DNA of 64,000 nt, taken from Caprella mutica (lineage: Eukaryota; Arthropoda; Malacostraca; Amphipoda; Caprellidae). The notes below the pieces were generated by a model, which had not been told where the DNA came from, did no database searches, and worked only from the letters and a program-made list of their open reading frames with translations. Both the position numbers and the translations under genes were made by a program. Shown here piece after piece: positions 47,790 through 59,385 of the stretch. How positions within the stretch are numbered: position 1 is the first letter of the stretch; every line of letters begins with the position of its first letter. The DNA lies in assembly GCA_947561585.1 (NCBI GenBank), contig CANNZV010001174.1, positions 124,001 to 188,000 on the forward strand, in the 5' to 3' direction.

Positions 47790-47932
47790 TTGGTATCCAT
47801 GACACCTTTCACCTGCAGGTATCATGGATACCAATGAAAATGAAAGTTAAATAATAATTATAAATTTTAATAAAAAAAATTCTTTTACGATCGGAAATGT
47901 GGAACCATCCAATAACTTGGAATTAACCCTAT
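47790..47932. repeat. MITE-A right half with central palindrome
   Basis: ggtatccatgacacctttc and gcaggtatcatggatacc form the core; the right arm is cgatcggaaatgtggaacc then atccaataacttgg. The left arm is missing or unrecognisable. Confidence 0.6.
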
Positions 47933-48663
47933 ATACACATGCAGTGCTACACGTATTAAAAGTATTATCAAAAAATGCTATGATTTCACATCACAAATGT
48001 ATTTCTATAGTGAGTTATTGTCTTCGTATTTTCGTAAGATAAAATAATCCTAAAAATCAAAACACGACACACATAGCTAAAAAAAACTAGAAGAAGATGA
48101 CATATTAACCCCAACTCACTTACCGAGTACTGCGACCGTAAAGGAGTGTCTGAGTAATGGGACCCATATTAACTTTCAGTTGTTAATAAAAGAATGTCTT
48201 TGATTTAAATTACGTCGTATAAATATATAACATATACCTTATACAATCGTTATCAAATATAACTATGTAAGATATATTACTTCTTTTCTCCAATAATTTA
48301 TTTCATCAACACGATGACTATTAACAAAAAACTTAACCACCAGAAATCTAATATCGGTTAAAAATTTAAAAATATATCAAACAAGAAATCCTATCTTTTA
48401 ATTATTAAAAATGTAAACCGTTACCAGTGTAAAATAGTAATGTCCTGTTATATTTGATAGGTATTAAATGAGAATATGTATCTATTTACAAAATGACTAA
48501 GTAATACTGAAATAATATATGATTTAAATAGTATAAATCAAAGAGCCAACACTATCAGAAAACCTTTTTTTAAATTAATATTTCATCCATTAAAGATGAT
48601 CAAAATTTAAGCACCGTTCACACGGCACAACTTTTGTTGTTGCCTATTTGTCAATTGATGACA

Positions 48664-48900
48664 AATGAGTTATGAAGTATTGGTTCCTTCATAACTCAGA
48701 GCCACATCATATCAGGGGTGCACTAGATAGTTTTCTATGGATAAAATCATAGAAAACGATGGGCATTGAGGGATAACTATGACGAAATTCTTGACGTGTA
48801 TCGTTTTCTATATTTCAAACATAGAAAATATCTCATAACTCGGGTGCATTTCATTTCGGTCCCCCATTACTCGAGTGTTTCAGAACTCATGAGGTTTGCT
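48664..48900. repeat. Dispersed repeat G, unexpanded copy
   Basis: gagttatgaagtattggttc, then cagggg+tgcactagatag, ggataaaatcatagaaaac, ataactatgacgaaattc, and a single cataactcgggt at about 48834. The corresponding position in the other copy (13885-14050) is where the 1.4-kb tandem array begins. Confidence 0.7.
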
Positions 48901-49448
48901 GTACACACAGAGTTACAAAATATTTAAACAAATCCAACAGAATGTCTACACTGTGTATGCTGAGTCTTATTATATCTAATTAAAATAACACTACCTTCCT
49001 AGGTAGTTTTAAAAATATTTGGTAATGAAGATTTGTGAGCAGGAAAAGCATCTTCTAAAGTATATCGCAGTTACTCATTTCAAAACACATGTTGGAAACG
49101 CTCTAGAGTTTCAGTTTTCTGCATCACAAGATGGCCAGAGTTGCTTAAATTTGCAACATTAAACACAATTTCAATAAGTTCCCAGGGGCTTCTTCATTGA
49201 ACCTGATTCCTTACCATTCCAAAATCATTTTTTTCATTACAAGCAACAGAACAACAACACACACACTCTATATGAAAGGTACAATATATTATAGATATCA
49301 TTCAATCCAATTCAAAACAGTAATTATTCATAGGAAGTTATTTAATATATTAACATGAATCCACTTATATTTCTCCAATTTAGATCAAATTAATCCAATT
49401 TTTTTTAAAGTTTGATTTCAGATGAAGTACCTACAAACTAGGTAACAC
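48901..49448 (-). other. SDR 3' flank, probable 3' UTR
   Basis: Sequence downstream of the SDR stop. A minus-strand ATTAAA at 49341-49346, about 100 bases after the stop, is a plausible poly(A) signal. No other feature is seen. Confidence 0.35.
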
Positions 49449-52400
49449 TCAATCGTCGTGTTCATCCACTTCAGCTTCCATGAAGTCCACAAGTAAGTTT
49501 GTCAAGGCAGGAGGCAATATACTGGAAACAATATAAGTCAAACGTGAATTCAAAATATAAAATAAACATGGATTAGGAATGAAACCTGTCGATATCTTTA
49601 TTTTTCGTATATATATAGTATTAAATACTAACGAAACATCGCAGTATTTGGACACTCAAAGCAATCGGAAAGGGGTATTATCATAGATCATGATAGATCG
49701 ATCCATCATAGATTCTTAAAGCTCATATTGGTTACCTATGTTAACGCCCATTTTCCTTTATCTATAAATATCGAATTCAATTTAAAGATCTACTCTAAGC
49801 TCACCTGCATAATTTGAAAATGTAAAAGTCTTTAGGAGGAATTGAGATAAACTTGTGCTCCCTCTGAATTCCATCGATGATGATTTCGGCCGCTTTGTCG
49901 GGCTTCAGAATGGGATTTAGAGCAGGGAACCTGATGCAGAAATTATTACTATTATTAAAATAAAGATTGAACGTCTATTTTAACCATTAAGAATCAGAAA
50001 GGAAAAGGAAAATTAATTGTAAAGTTCCAATCAATGGAAAGATAAATACCAGGGACCTTCTAGAAGCAGTCAGAAAGGAATTTGGCTCCATGCACAAAAT
50101 CATCTACTTCTAGTAGGTGGCAAACGCATCAGAATCGTTAATCTACTGACACGATCTAATAGATTGATTCAAATTGAACAAAAAACTTTTCGGTGATGAA
50201 AATTGGTATCTTAAAACTTACCTGACACGCGGCTTGTGGGCCAACCCTGTGTCAATAATGAAGGGATGAACTGTAGTTAGTTTGATGTCAGGGTAGCGGT
50301 TGTCGTATCTCAGTTCTTCTTTCAAACCGTCCATCAAACCTAAACCAGATTATACATTCGAGTAGTATTCAGCAAATAGATTTAAATTGAACATTACGAT
50401 AATTTGAAAGGTTGAGATACATTTTAATTGATAGACTAATTCACTAAGAAGTATTTGAACATTGTTTTCAATGTTTGTTAATCAATTTCAAACATTTGCA
50501 AATCAGTTTTGTTAAAACAGTCCTTGAAAAGGTTTTTCTATTGTTGAAATCCATTAGATGAATAATTCAGTGTATTTGGCACAGTTGGTACTAGTGTCTT
50601 TTTGAATCTGATTAATAGGTACTTAAATTAGTTCACAGTAAAACTTACAGAATAGAAGTTTAATGATATTTTTCCAACGTTATCAAAAACCTACTGGAAA
50701 CCGGGACACCTCAATGAATATAATTCACCTTAAACATGTTAATTTACTAACCTGTGACTGCAAATTTAGAGCTACAGTAAGGCACCAAATTACTGGTCCC
50801 CATCAAACCAGCAATGGACGAAAGGGCCACGATATGACCTGTACCTCGGGACTGGAAGACTGGAAGCCATTCGCGAATAGTCTGCAAAAAGTACAATGTA
50901 CTAAATCCTGCTACTTTTATTTGAAGATATGATATTTCAAAATTGTGAGAATAATCAGATTGTCACAGTTACCTACCCAGAAATGGGCGAAAACGTTGAT
51001 TTTGAATAGATTTTCAATGACCTCTGGCGTGTGTTTCATGAAAGATTTGCAAGGCATGATACCTGCATTGTTAATGAGCAATGTTATGTCTCCCACCTCA
51101 TCCTTCACCTGTAACGAGAGGAAGTAGAGAGGATGTAGAGAGGATATTAAGAGAGGATGTAAAGAGAGGATATTAAGAGAGGAAGTAGAGAGGATGTAGA
51201 GAGGATATTAAGAGAGGATGTAAAGAGAGGATATAAAGAGAGGATAAAAAGAGAGGATGTAAAGAGAGGATATGAAGAGAGGATATGAAGAGAGGATGTA
51301 AAGAGAGGATTTAAGCATATGATGTAATTACACAGGGTGCATCCATCATCTTGGTGTTCCACAATTCAAACACAATTTTAATTCGGTTGGTTTTAAAAGA
51401 ATAAAAAGACTTTAGAACTATATTATTTAGGTTTATATATTCCCTTATGTACCATATTTCTGTTTGGTGGGCATAGTTTTGCATAACTAAATTTAGACGA
51501 GTCTGGAATGAAATTCTATGCAAAATTAACATGGTTGTTATTTTTGTTCTTCAACTCATTGATATCCTTGGCTTGAATGTGATAAACTTTACTCTAGATG
51601 AATCGCAATAGAAAGAAATCAAAAGGAGGAAGATCAGGTGATCTTGGTGGCCACTTAATGATCACGTCACCATCTGTAATTCTGTCTATCTACCTGTTTG
51701 GAAACTTTTTATTCAGTCACTGTCTGACAGTTCTTGACCATAAAGGTCAAGAAAAAGGTCCTCTATCTTGCATAAAGGCAAATCTTTCTTAATCTGGTAA
51801 AATCAAAAATCAGGCAAAAAGTCAGACTGGAGTAAATCGGGATGATTATCGCCATTACCATTTGTATGAATTATTTGTCGTGTCACCGGGAATATTTTAA
51901 ACCAATATTTAATTTATTCATATTTAATACTTATAATATGCACTTCTTGCACTGCTGCACATATTCGTTATGTATTAAATGTATTTGTATGAACGTAGAA
52001 ACTGTATTTATGTGTGTATATAGGTTTGAAGGTACAATTGTTCCACAATGTTTAAATAAATTTAAATACCGTTTCATATTCACTACTTCAATTTGCCCGA
52101 TTTGCCAATGATGGCGACAGAAAGGGCTTGATTAGATTAGTTTTATCGCTGTAAATATTTTACTATGTCATACCCGTGGAACAAATCTTTTCAATGAAAA
52201 TATCGTTATCATGAATGAAAACTGGGCCAGAAATTCCCCCATCCCAAATGGTCACCCACACAGTTTTTCGAGGTGAATGAAGTGGCTCCTCTGCTGTCCA
52301 GTGAGGGTTACTAGTGCACCAGTAATGGCAACTGTAAAGGGCCGTACACACGTAGGGTTTTTTAAGTCTTTCCACCAGACTTTTTGCTAAGCTTCTCCTA

Positions 52401-54354
52401 CTTTTTCCATGAGAATAAAAGAAAAAATGATATAATTATTATTTATTTTAGTTGATATGGAATACTGAAATAAATAATATTTATATCCCTTTTTCTTATA
52501 TTTTCATGGAAAAAGTAGGAGGAGCTCAGCGAAAAGTCTGGTGGGAAGACTTAAAAACCCTGCGTGTGTACGGCCCTTTAGTGTTTGCTCCACCGTGGAC
52601 ATGGATATAGGCTTTATCAGAAAACATTTGTTGCTACCGAGCAGACGGAAATCCTGTGAATGCAAAATCTTATCTAACATTTCTTCAGAAAATGCCGTTC
52701 TTTCTGCACCGTCTTTTTTGTTGAGTTATTGAACAAATAAAATGGATGAGTATACAATGAATAAAATTATACAGTCTTGAGATTATTTGAAAAGAAAGCG
52801 AATTCAAATCAAACCAACATTATAAGGAAGTTATTAAAGGTTAGAAAATGGAACACTGCGATGTTACACCCTGTAGTTGGAAATTTTACTTATACTTTAA
52901 AGTGTAAAAGTATTTCAATCTTGTATCTATTAGCTAAATAACTTTTATTCTATATATAATTAACCTAATCATGATATAATGATCCTATTTAGTATAGAGT
53001 GCACCTGTAACTATTTAGACTTTTAGAGTAGACTGTAGATGCGCTCATACTGTATAGAATTTGAGAAGTACAGCTTTAAAATATTCCAAACAAAGGCTAA
53101 TAAAACAGTGGCTACAATATTACAAAACAGTGGCTAATAACAACCATTTCCCCATTCATAACAATAGTTACTTCATCCATAACAATAGTTACTCCATTCA
53201 TAACAATAGTTACCTTATCCATAACAGTTTTCACTTGTTCTCTATCAGAGACGTCTAGTTTGTATCCCCAGGCGATTCCGTCTTCAGTCTTTATTTTCTC
53301 CACTGTGTCATTGTTCCACGACTGAAATGGTAAAAAGAAATAATTAGATAAGTTTGTTAGTGTATAATATTGCAATACATCTTCCAGAACTCTTCCTCTA
53401 ACGGAAAATACTAATTTCAATTAAATAATTTTTATAGTACCTACATATTTTTGATGAAATTGTGTTTATGTTTTTTTATTAGTTTTATTATTATTTACCT
53501 CATTAATATCACAGCAAATGACTTTAACTCCCAATCTTGATAACTGCAATGCCAACTCTTTACCAATGCCATGACCTGCTCCTGTAACCTGAAAAAGAAT
53601 AAATGAGTTAGGAATTGATAAGTGATTTAAACTTTAATATCTATAAAAATAATAGATAACAAATAATATCGTATAAATAGATATATAAGAGACCGGAAAT
53701 TTTTAATAACTTGAATAAAAAAATATACAGTAAGAGAATGATTGATATTCAGCAACATATATATATATATATATATTATATTGCAAGAAGATACACCACT
53801 ATCTCAAATTTCTCTCCCACATGTGTTTCAAAATGACTACTCTATAGCCGTTACTACAATCGCAACATTTACTGTTAATTAACATCATGAAGACATCTTT
53901 TGACTTGTTTTTATTTACGATATTCTCTCAGCAAACTGTACATATCTCTTTTTTAAATTAAATATTAACTATTTAACCATAGTAACGGCTAATAGCAAAT
54001 TTGAAATACAGGTGGCAGCACGATGCATTTTTGAAACAGTAATTTTCGAGAATGGTGAATGTTATAGACTTATAGTAGTGCTATAACATTGATTTCTCTC
54101 CTTAAATGTTATTCATATTTTCTACAAAGACAACTATAGCATTCATATCATTAATATTTTCATTTAGTCATACATTAAGTTTATTTATCTTAGTAACTCA
54201 CCAAGGCAATTTCCCCACCAATATTTTTCTTCTCTCTAGGCAGGAAGAAGTGGTAGACTGTGGAGATAATTATCACACCTGCTCTAAGTAACAGCTGTAC
54301 CAAGTCACTAATTATCATAAACCACTGGTAGACAATCATGATTATGGCAATCAT
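49449..54354 (-). CDS. SDR16C-type short-chain dehydrogenase (retinol/17-beta-HSD-like)
   Basis: Eight coding exons: 54354-54202, 53588-53499, 53321-53214, 51108-50977, 50881-50752, 50339-50222, 49930-49805, 49521-49449. All introns are GT-AG and frame is kept, giving 309 residues, the usual size. The first 35 residues are a hydrophobic anchor (VQLLLRAGVIIISTVYHFF) followed by LPREKKNIGGEIALVTGAG, the layout of ER or lipid-droplet SDR16C enzymes (RDH10, RDHE2, HSD17B11). The NAD(P) motif TGAGHGIG is at 53-60, the acidic D78 after the second strand suggests NAD preference, and NNAG is at 130-133. The catalytic set is N155, S183, Y196 and K200 (YCSSK). Likely reaction: oxidation or reduction of retinoid, steroid or other lipid alcohols; the substrate cannot be read from sequence. 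Two further in-frame Met codons (residues 6 and 13) could serve as start. Intron 3 (2.1 kb) holds a dead transposase, a MITE and a minisatellite. Confidence 0.95.
50035..50105. repeat. Dispersed repeat B, partial copy in SDR intron 6
   Basis: gataaataccagggacc then agaagcagtcagaaagg and tttggctccatgcac match the core of the repeats at 9.2 and 11.9 kb. Confidence 0.5.
51116..51315. repeat. Minisatellite in SDR intron 3 (AGAGAGGAT modules)
   Basis: Irregular tandem modules of agagaggatgta, agagaggatatta and agagaggatata, starting only a few bases upstream of the exon 4 acceptor. A purine tract on the plus strand means a long pyrimidine tract on the transcribed strand next to the acceptor. Confidence 0.85.
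51593..52740 (-). pseudogene. Tc1/mariner-IS630-type DDE transposase relic
   Basis: Three islands in order on the minus strand. Near 52590-52640: FSDKAYIHVHGG, the block around the first or second catalytic Asp with a decayed neighbourhood. At 52163-52336: HYWCTSNPHWTAEE and VWVTIWDGGISGPVF, matching the middle of DDE_3-type transposases. At about 51595-51660: KWPPRSPDLPPFDFF, the classic PPRSPDL-x-P-x-DFF block that includes the last catalytic Asp. Stops, frame changes and a MITE insertion (52337-52578) separate them. It lies in SDR intron 3 on the same strand as the gene. Dead as a transposase. Confidence 0.75.
52337..52578. repeat. MITE-C copy 2, inserted in the transposase relic
   Basis: Ends aagggccgtacacacgtag and tgcgtgtgtacggccctt with arms of about 90 bases (tctttccaccagac, ctcctactttttcc and inverses). 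TA stands at both outer edges (52335-52336, 52579-52580), fitting a TA target duplication. It sits between the GGANT codons and the HYWCTSN block of the transposase. Confidence 0.85.
53148..53232 (-). repeat. 21-bp tandem repeat across the SDR exon 3 donor
   Basis: On the minus strand, tgttatggataaggtaact is followed by three more 21-base units with gttatgaatggagtaact / gttatggatgaagtaact. The first unit straddles the exon 3 end (AAG|GTAACT); the next two keep GTAACT donors preceded by GGA and GAA. Use of a downstream donor would add seven codons per unit in frame (VTIVMNG, VTIVMDE). Confidence 0.85.
53756..53778. repeat. AT dinucleotide repeat in SDR intron 1
   Basis: A short run of alternating at. 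Confidence 0.9.
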
Positions 54355-54485
54355 AATATGCTGCTGGTAAATGATTATAAGACTGATGCAACCATCTGAG
54401 TAATGAGTAACTGATAAACAGAGTACCTGTATCTGAAAAAAACGGTATTAATGTATCGATAAAAGACGGTATCTAATGTGGCTAG

Positions 54486-54604
54486 ATAGGTCTCGAAAAA
54501 TTCAGTTTCAGAAAATTCAGTCTCAGAAAATTCGGTCTCGGAAAATTCGGTCTCGGAAAATTCGGTCTCAGAAAATTCAGTCTCGGAAAATTCAGTCTCG
54601 GAAT
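54486..54604. repeat. Minisatellite, 15-bp unit
   Basis: About eight copies of ttcggtctcggaaaa with cagtctcag variants, upstream of the SDR start codon. Confidence 0.9.
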
Positions 54605-54629
54605 TCTCTTGCTAGGTACTTTTTGACTG

Positions 54630-54765
54630 AGGTATAAATAAAAACTTATCAGTTGGGAAGAGTGCCACCCGTGAATCCCCAGCCAGATTATCAAACAATC
54701 ATGAAGAGTGCAGTGCAACAAACTAGCGGATATAACCAACTAAATAATGGCCAATTAAGTTAAAA
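54630..54765. repeat. Dispersed repeat arm (aacaatcatgaag type)
   Basis: ataaaaacttatcagttggg, then caaacaatcatgaagagtgc and aacaaactagcggatataac, as at 44155-44325. Confidence 0.55.
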
Positions 54766-55497
54766 GTTTCAAAATATTCTTCATTCATTCTGAGACCGAA
54801 ATTTCCGACCACCAACTGATGTATCTGATAGACAGACTATCCATGTATCTATTAACTAAAGACGTATCTGTATTTGTTAAAAAGAGTAAAAGTACGTTTT
54901 GCATTCTGCAATTGTTGCGATCATCGCTCAGCAATGATCGCCCAGCAATAGGATTACATTGAAATAGTATTCAGCTATAATCGCTCGTTACAAAACAGCT
55001 CCATAGGAATAGCATTGAACTAGTGCTCAGTGATAAGATCGTAACAATCGCTACATGCAAAACGTACCTTAAGATGTATCTACCAAGACACGGTCCCAAA
55101 TATATCTACAATGGAGACTCTGTAGCAAAGATACAAGATAAGGATGGTTGGTCTTCTTATCAGTGGCTTGTTTCATCCTGAATAGATTTCATAACAAAGA
55201 TATGAAATGGACAATGAACTGTGAGTAACAAAACTAGATGACGGGTACTCGTAGAGCACATTCCTTTTGCCGCCGCTTATAAATGACCTTGACATTTACC
55301 CTCCCAATCTAATAAACTGGTTCCTGGATAATGACCGATCGTTCCTCCAAATTTCAGGCAATTGGTTGAATAGTTTTTGAGTTATTGATTTATATATGAC
55401 CTTGACCTTTGAGCCGATCACTCCCAAAATTTCACCAGCTGGTTCCTGGACAGTGACCAATAGTCCCACCAAATCCAAAAGAAATTTGTCGGAGACC

Positions 55498-57632
55498 TTT
55501 TGAGTCAGAGGAAAGAGTCACTGTGATGATGTACTATCAGAGAAAAGAGTCACTGTGATGATGTACTATCAGAGAAAATAGTCACTATGATGATGTACTA
55601 TCAGAGAAAAGAGTCACTGTGATGAGGTACTATCAGAAAAAAAGAGTCACTGTGATGATGTACTATTAGAGAAAAGAGTCACTGTGATGATGTACTATCA
55701 GAGGAAAGAGTCACTGTGATGATGTACTATCAGAGCAAAGAGTCACTGTGATGATGTACTATCAGAGCAAAGAATCACTGTGATGATGTACTATCAGAGC
55801 AAAGAGTCACTGTGATGATGTACAATCAGAGAAAAGAGTCACTGTGATGATGTACTATTAGAGAAAAGAGTCACTGTGATGATGCACTATCAGAGAAAAG
55901 AGTCACTGTGATGATGTACTATCAGAGAAAAGAGTCACTCTGAAAATGTACTATCAGAGAAAAGAGTCACTGTGATGATGTACTATCAGAGAAAAGAGTC
56001 ACTGTGATGATGTACTATCAGAGAAAAGAGTCACTGTGATGATGTACTATCAGAGAAAAGAGTCACTGTGATGATGTACTATCAGAGAAAAGAGTCACTG
56101 TGATGATGTACAATCAGAGAAAAGAGTCACTGTGATGATGTACAATCAGAGAAAAGAGTCGCTGTGATGATGTACTATCAGAGAAAAGAGTCACTGTGAT
56201 GATGTACTGTCAGAGAAAAGAGTCACTGTGATGATGTACTATCAGAGAAAAGAGTCACTGTGATGATGTACAATCAGAGAAAAGAGTCACTGTGATGATG
56301 TACTATTAGAGAAAAGAGTCACTGTGATGATGTACTATCAAAGAAAAGAGTCACTGTGATGATGTACTATTAGAGAAAAGAGTCACTGTGATGATGTACT
56401 ATCAGAGAAAAGAGTCACTGTGATGATGTACTATCAGAGAAAAGAGTCACTGTGATGATGTACTATCAGAAAAAAGAGTCACTGTGATGATGTACTATCA
56501 GAGAAAAGAGTCACTGTGATGATGTACTATCAGAAAAAAGAGTCACTGTGATGATGTACTATCAGAGAAAAGAGTCACTGTGGATGATGTACTATCAGAG
56601 AAAAGAGTCACTGTGATGATGTACTATCAGAGAAAAGAGTCACTGTGATGATGTACTAACAGAGAAAAGAGTCACTGTGACGATGTACTATCAGAGGAAA
56701 GAGGTCACTGTGATGATGTACTATCAGAGAAAAGAGTCACTGTGATGATGTACTATCAGAGAAAAGAGTCACTGTGATGATGTACTATCAGAGAAAAGAG
56801 TCACTGTGATGATGTACTATCAGAGAAAAGAGTCACTGTGATGATGTACTATCAAAGTGAAGAGTCACTGTGATGATGTACTATCAGAGAAAAGAGTCAC
56901 TGTGATGATGTACTATCAGAGAAAAGAGTCACTGTGATGATGTACTATCAGAGAAAAGAGTCACTGTGATGATGTACTATCAGAGAAAAGAGTCACTATG
57001 ATGATGTACTATCAGAGAAAAGAGTCACTGTGATGATGTACTATCAGAGAAAAGAGTCACTGTGATGATGTACTATCAGAGAAAAGAGTCAATGTGATGA
57101 TGTACTATCAGAGAAAAGAGTCACTATGATGATGTACTATCAGATATAAGAGTCACTGTGATGATGTACTACCAGAGAAAAGAGTCACTGTGATGATGTA
57201 CTATCAGAGAAAAGAGTCACTATGATGATGTACTATCAGAGAAGAGTGTCACTGTGATGATGTACTATCAGAGTGAAGAGTCACTGTGATGATGTACTAT
57301 CAGAGTGAAGAGTCCTGTGATGATGTACTATCAGAGAAAAGAGTCACTGTGATGATGTACTATCAGAGAAAAGAGTAACTGTGATGATGTACTATCAGAG
57401 AAAAGAGTCACTGTGATGATGTACTATCAGATAATAGAGTAACTGTGATGATGTACTATCAGAGAAAAGAGTAACTGTGATGATGTACTATCAGAGAAAA
57501 GTGTCACTGTGATGATGTACTATCAGAGAAAAGAGTAACTGTGATGATGTACTATCAGAGAAAAGTGTCACTGTGATGATGTACTATCAGAGAAAAGAGT
57601 CACTGTGATGATGTACTATCAGAGAAAAAAGT
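55498..57632. repeat. 32-bp satellite array, about 66 copies
   Basis: Contiguous units of agagaaaagagtcactgtg then atgatgtactatc. Variants include tattag, acaatc, ggaaag, gtaact and agtgaag, with more mixing toward the right end (57.1-57.6 kb). No spacers are present, so it is not CRISPR. Confidence 0.98.
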
Positions 57633-57984
57633 TTCTTTTAAGATGTTAATTACACAAATAACAGTTTTCTAATTTTCGATCATTTCCAAATTTTTCAAAA
57701 TTGTCATCGTGTACTCAGACCAATTTTTAAATATTCACAAGCATTATGATTAGTAAAGTTTCTTTTTAAAAATTTGAATAAAATAAAACTTATTATATTA
57801 AATTAACAGTATTCATTGTTTTCAAAATGTAAAGTTTATACATAGTTATAATTTATTAAATAGAAAATGTAAATAGAAAGATAACATTCAGGTGGAAAAG
57901 GGAAACTTAGTTTTGTTTATTGTATGAGAGAGTTTGACTTTCTTAATTAACTCAATAACATTATCCCTAATTACTAATTAATGA

Positions 57985-58136
57985 GTACTCTTTAGTACTC
58001 GTACTCTTTAGTACTCGTACTCTTTAGTACTCGTACTCTTTAGTACTCGTACTCTTTAGTACTCGTACTCTTTAGTACTCGTACTCTTTAGTACTCGTAC
58101 TCTTTAGTACTCGTACTCTTTAGTACTCGTACTCAA
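57985..58136. repeat. 16-bp tandem array (ACTCTTTAGTACTCGT)
   Basis: Nine near-identical copies of actctttagtactcgt inside the inverted-repeat element, between the satellite and the right arm. Confidence 0.95.
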
Positions 58137-58684
58137 TATAGTTCAACAGTGTGTAGCTAAATATAATCAATATCGCATTACCATTAATTAATGTTACTCA
58201 CGTGTAGATAAGATTATATCAACACTCACTATTTATTTATATTATACAAATAATTAAGTTATTACTCTAAATAGATATTATTACAATATCATATCTTTGG
58301 TTATTAAAATGGTATATCATCAGTAATTACCTTTGCAGAATGCGGAAAGGTTGTTTTTTACCCGGCATTTATTTATTCATTTATCATCTTGTTATTCGTA
58401 TAACTGAAATTTTTTTAAACCTAATTGCCTGAAATTTTGTGGGACGATTGGTCGATGTCCAGGAACCATCTGATAGAATTTTGAGAGTGATTCGGTCAAA
58501 GGTCAAGGTCATTTATAACTCAAAAAGTATTGAACCAAATCGCATGAAATTTGGTGGGACGATTATTCATTATCCAGTTACCAGTTTATTAGATTTTGGG
58601 ATCGAACGGGTCAACGGTTGAGAGCAAGGTCATTTATATGCGGCGAAGAAGATATGCACTCTATCGAGTGCACGTAATCTAGTT

Positions 58685-58860
58685 ACAATACTACAATGGC
58701 ATATCCTTACAATATCTAATAACAGAGAAGTAAACACTCAATGGCTATTTCCCAATTAATGTGTCAGTGTTACCATTGTTAACACCAGAGTTAACACACC
58801 ATTGTGTTAACTAAAGCAAATTAGGGTTAATTTGACCATTGGGTATATACAGTGTGTACT
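58685..58860. other. Short spacer with GTTAACAC motifs
   Basis: gttaacaccagagttaacac-like palindromic stretches near 58778-58810, similar in letters to the 7.9-8.4 kb array. No gene. Confidence 0.4.
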
Positions 58861-59305
58861 TGTCCTTCCCTGAGTAGTATACTTTAGATACAGTGACTGA
58901 TGGTCGTTTTATCTCTTCACTGTATAATGTAGATACAGTTATTCTAGCCCTTCACTGCATACTGTAGATACAGTTATTCTAACTCTTCACTGTATACTGT
59001 AGATACAGTTATTCTAGCCCTTCACTGTATACTGTAGATACAATTATTCTAACTCTTCACTGTATTCTGTAGATACAGTTATTCTACCCCTTCACTCTAT
59101 ACTGTAGATACAGTTATTCTCACTCTTCACTGTATACTGTAGATACAGTTATTCTAGCCCTTCACTGTATACTGTAGATACAGTTATTCTAGCCCTTCAC
59201 TGTATACTGTAGATACAGTTATTCTAACCCTTCACTGTATACTGTAGATACAGTTATTCTAACTCTTCACTGTATACTGTAGATACAGTAACTGATAGTT
59301 ACATT
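58861..59305. repeat. 35-bp minisatellite with internal palindrome
   Basis: About 12 copies of ttcactgtatactgtag then atacagttattctaac. Each unit contains actgtagatacagt, nearly palindromic. The array starts and ends with slightly diverged actgatggt/actgatagt units. Confidence 0.95.
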
Positions 59306-59385
59306 ATCTCTTCAGTACGGTCTTCTTTAGAGCATTATATCCCTAAAGTATAGGCAGCGACGTTCCAACTTAGCTTATTAGCGAA

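Larger units (their letters stand above)
55232..58684. mobile_element. 3.45-kb inverted-repeat element enclosing satellite arrays
   Basis: Left arm at about 55232-55490 and right arm at about 58430-58684 are inverted copies: aactagatgacgggtactcg versus the inverse of gagtgcacgtaatctagtt, then aataaactggttcctggata, ctccaaatttcaggcaattgg and gaccttgacctttgagcc with their right-hand inverses. The arms contain internal subrepeats (ggttcctggacagtgacc). Between them are the 32-bp array, 350 bases of unique AT-rich DNA and a 16-bp array. No transposase is present. The arms' tgcactctatcgagtgca forms a small terminal hairpin. Confidence 0.7.

Noticed and set aside
55498..57632. CRISPR-like regular array
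   Set aside because: The 32-bp units are contiguous, with no unique spacers and no cas genes; the DNA is eukaryotic with introns.
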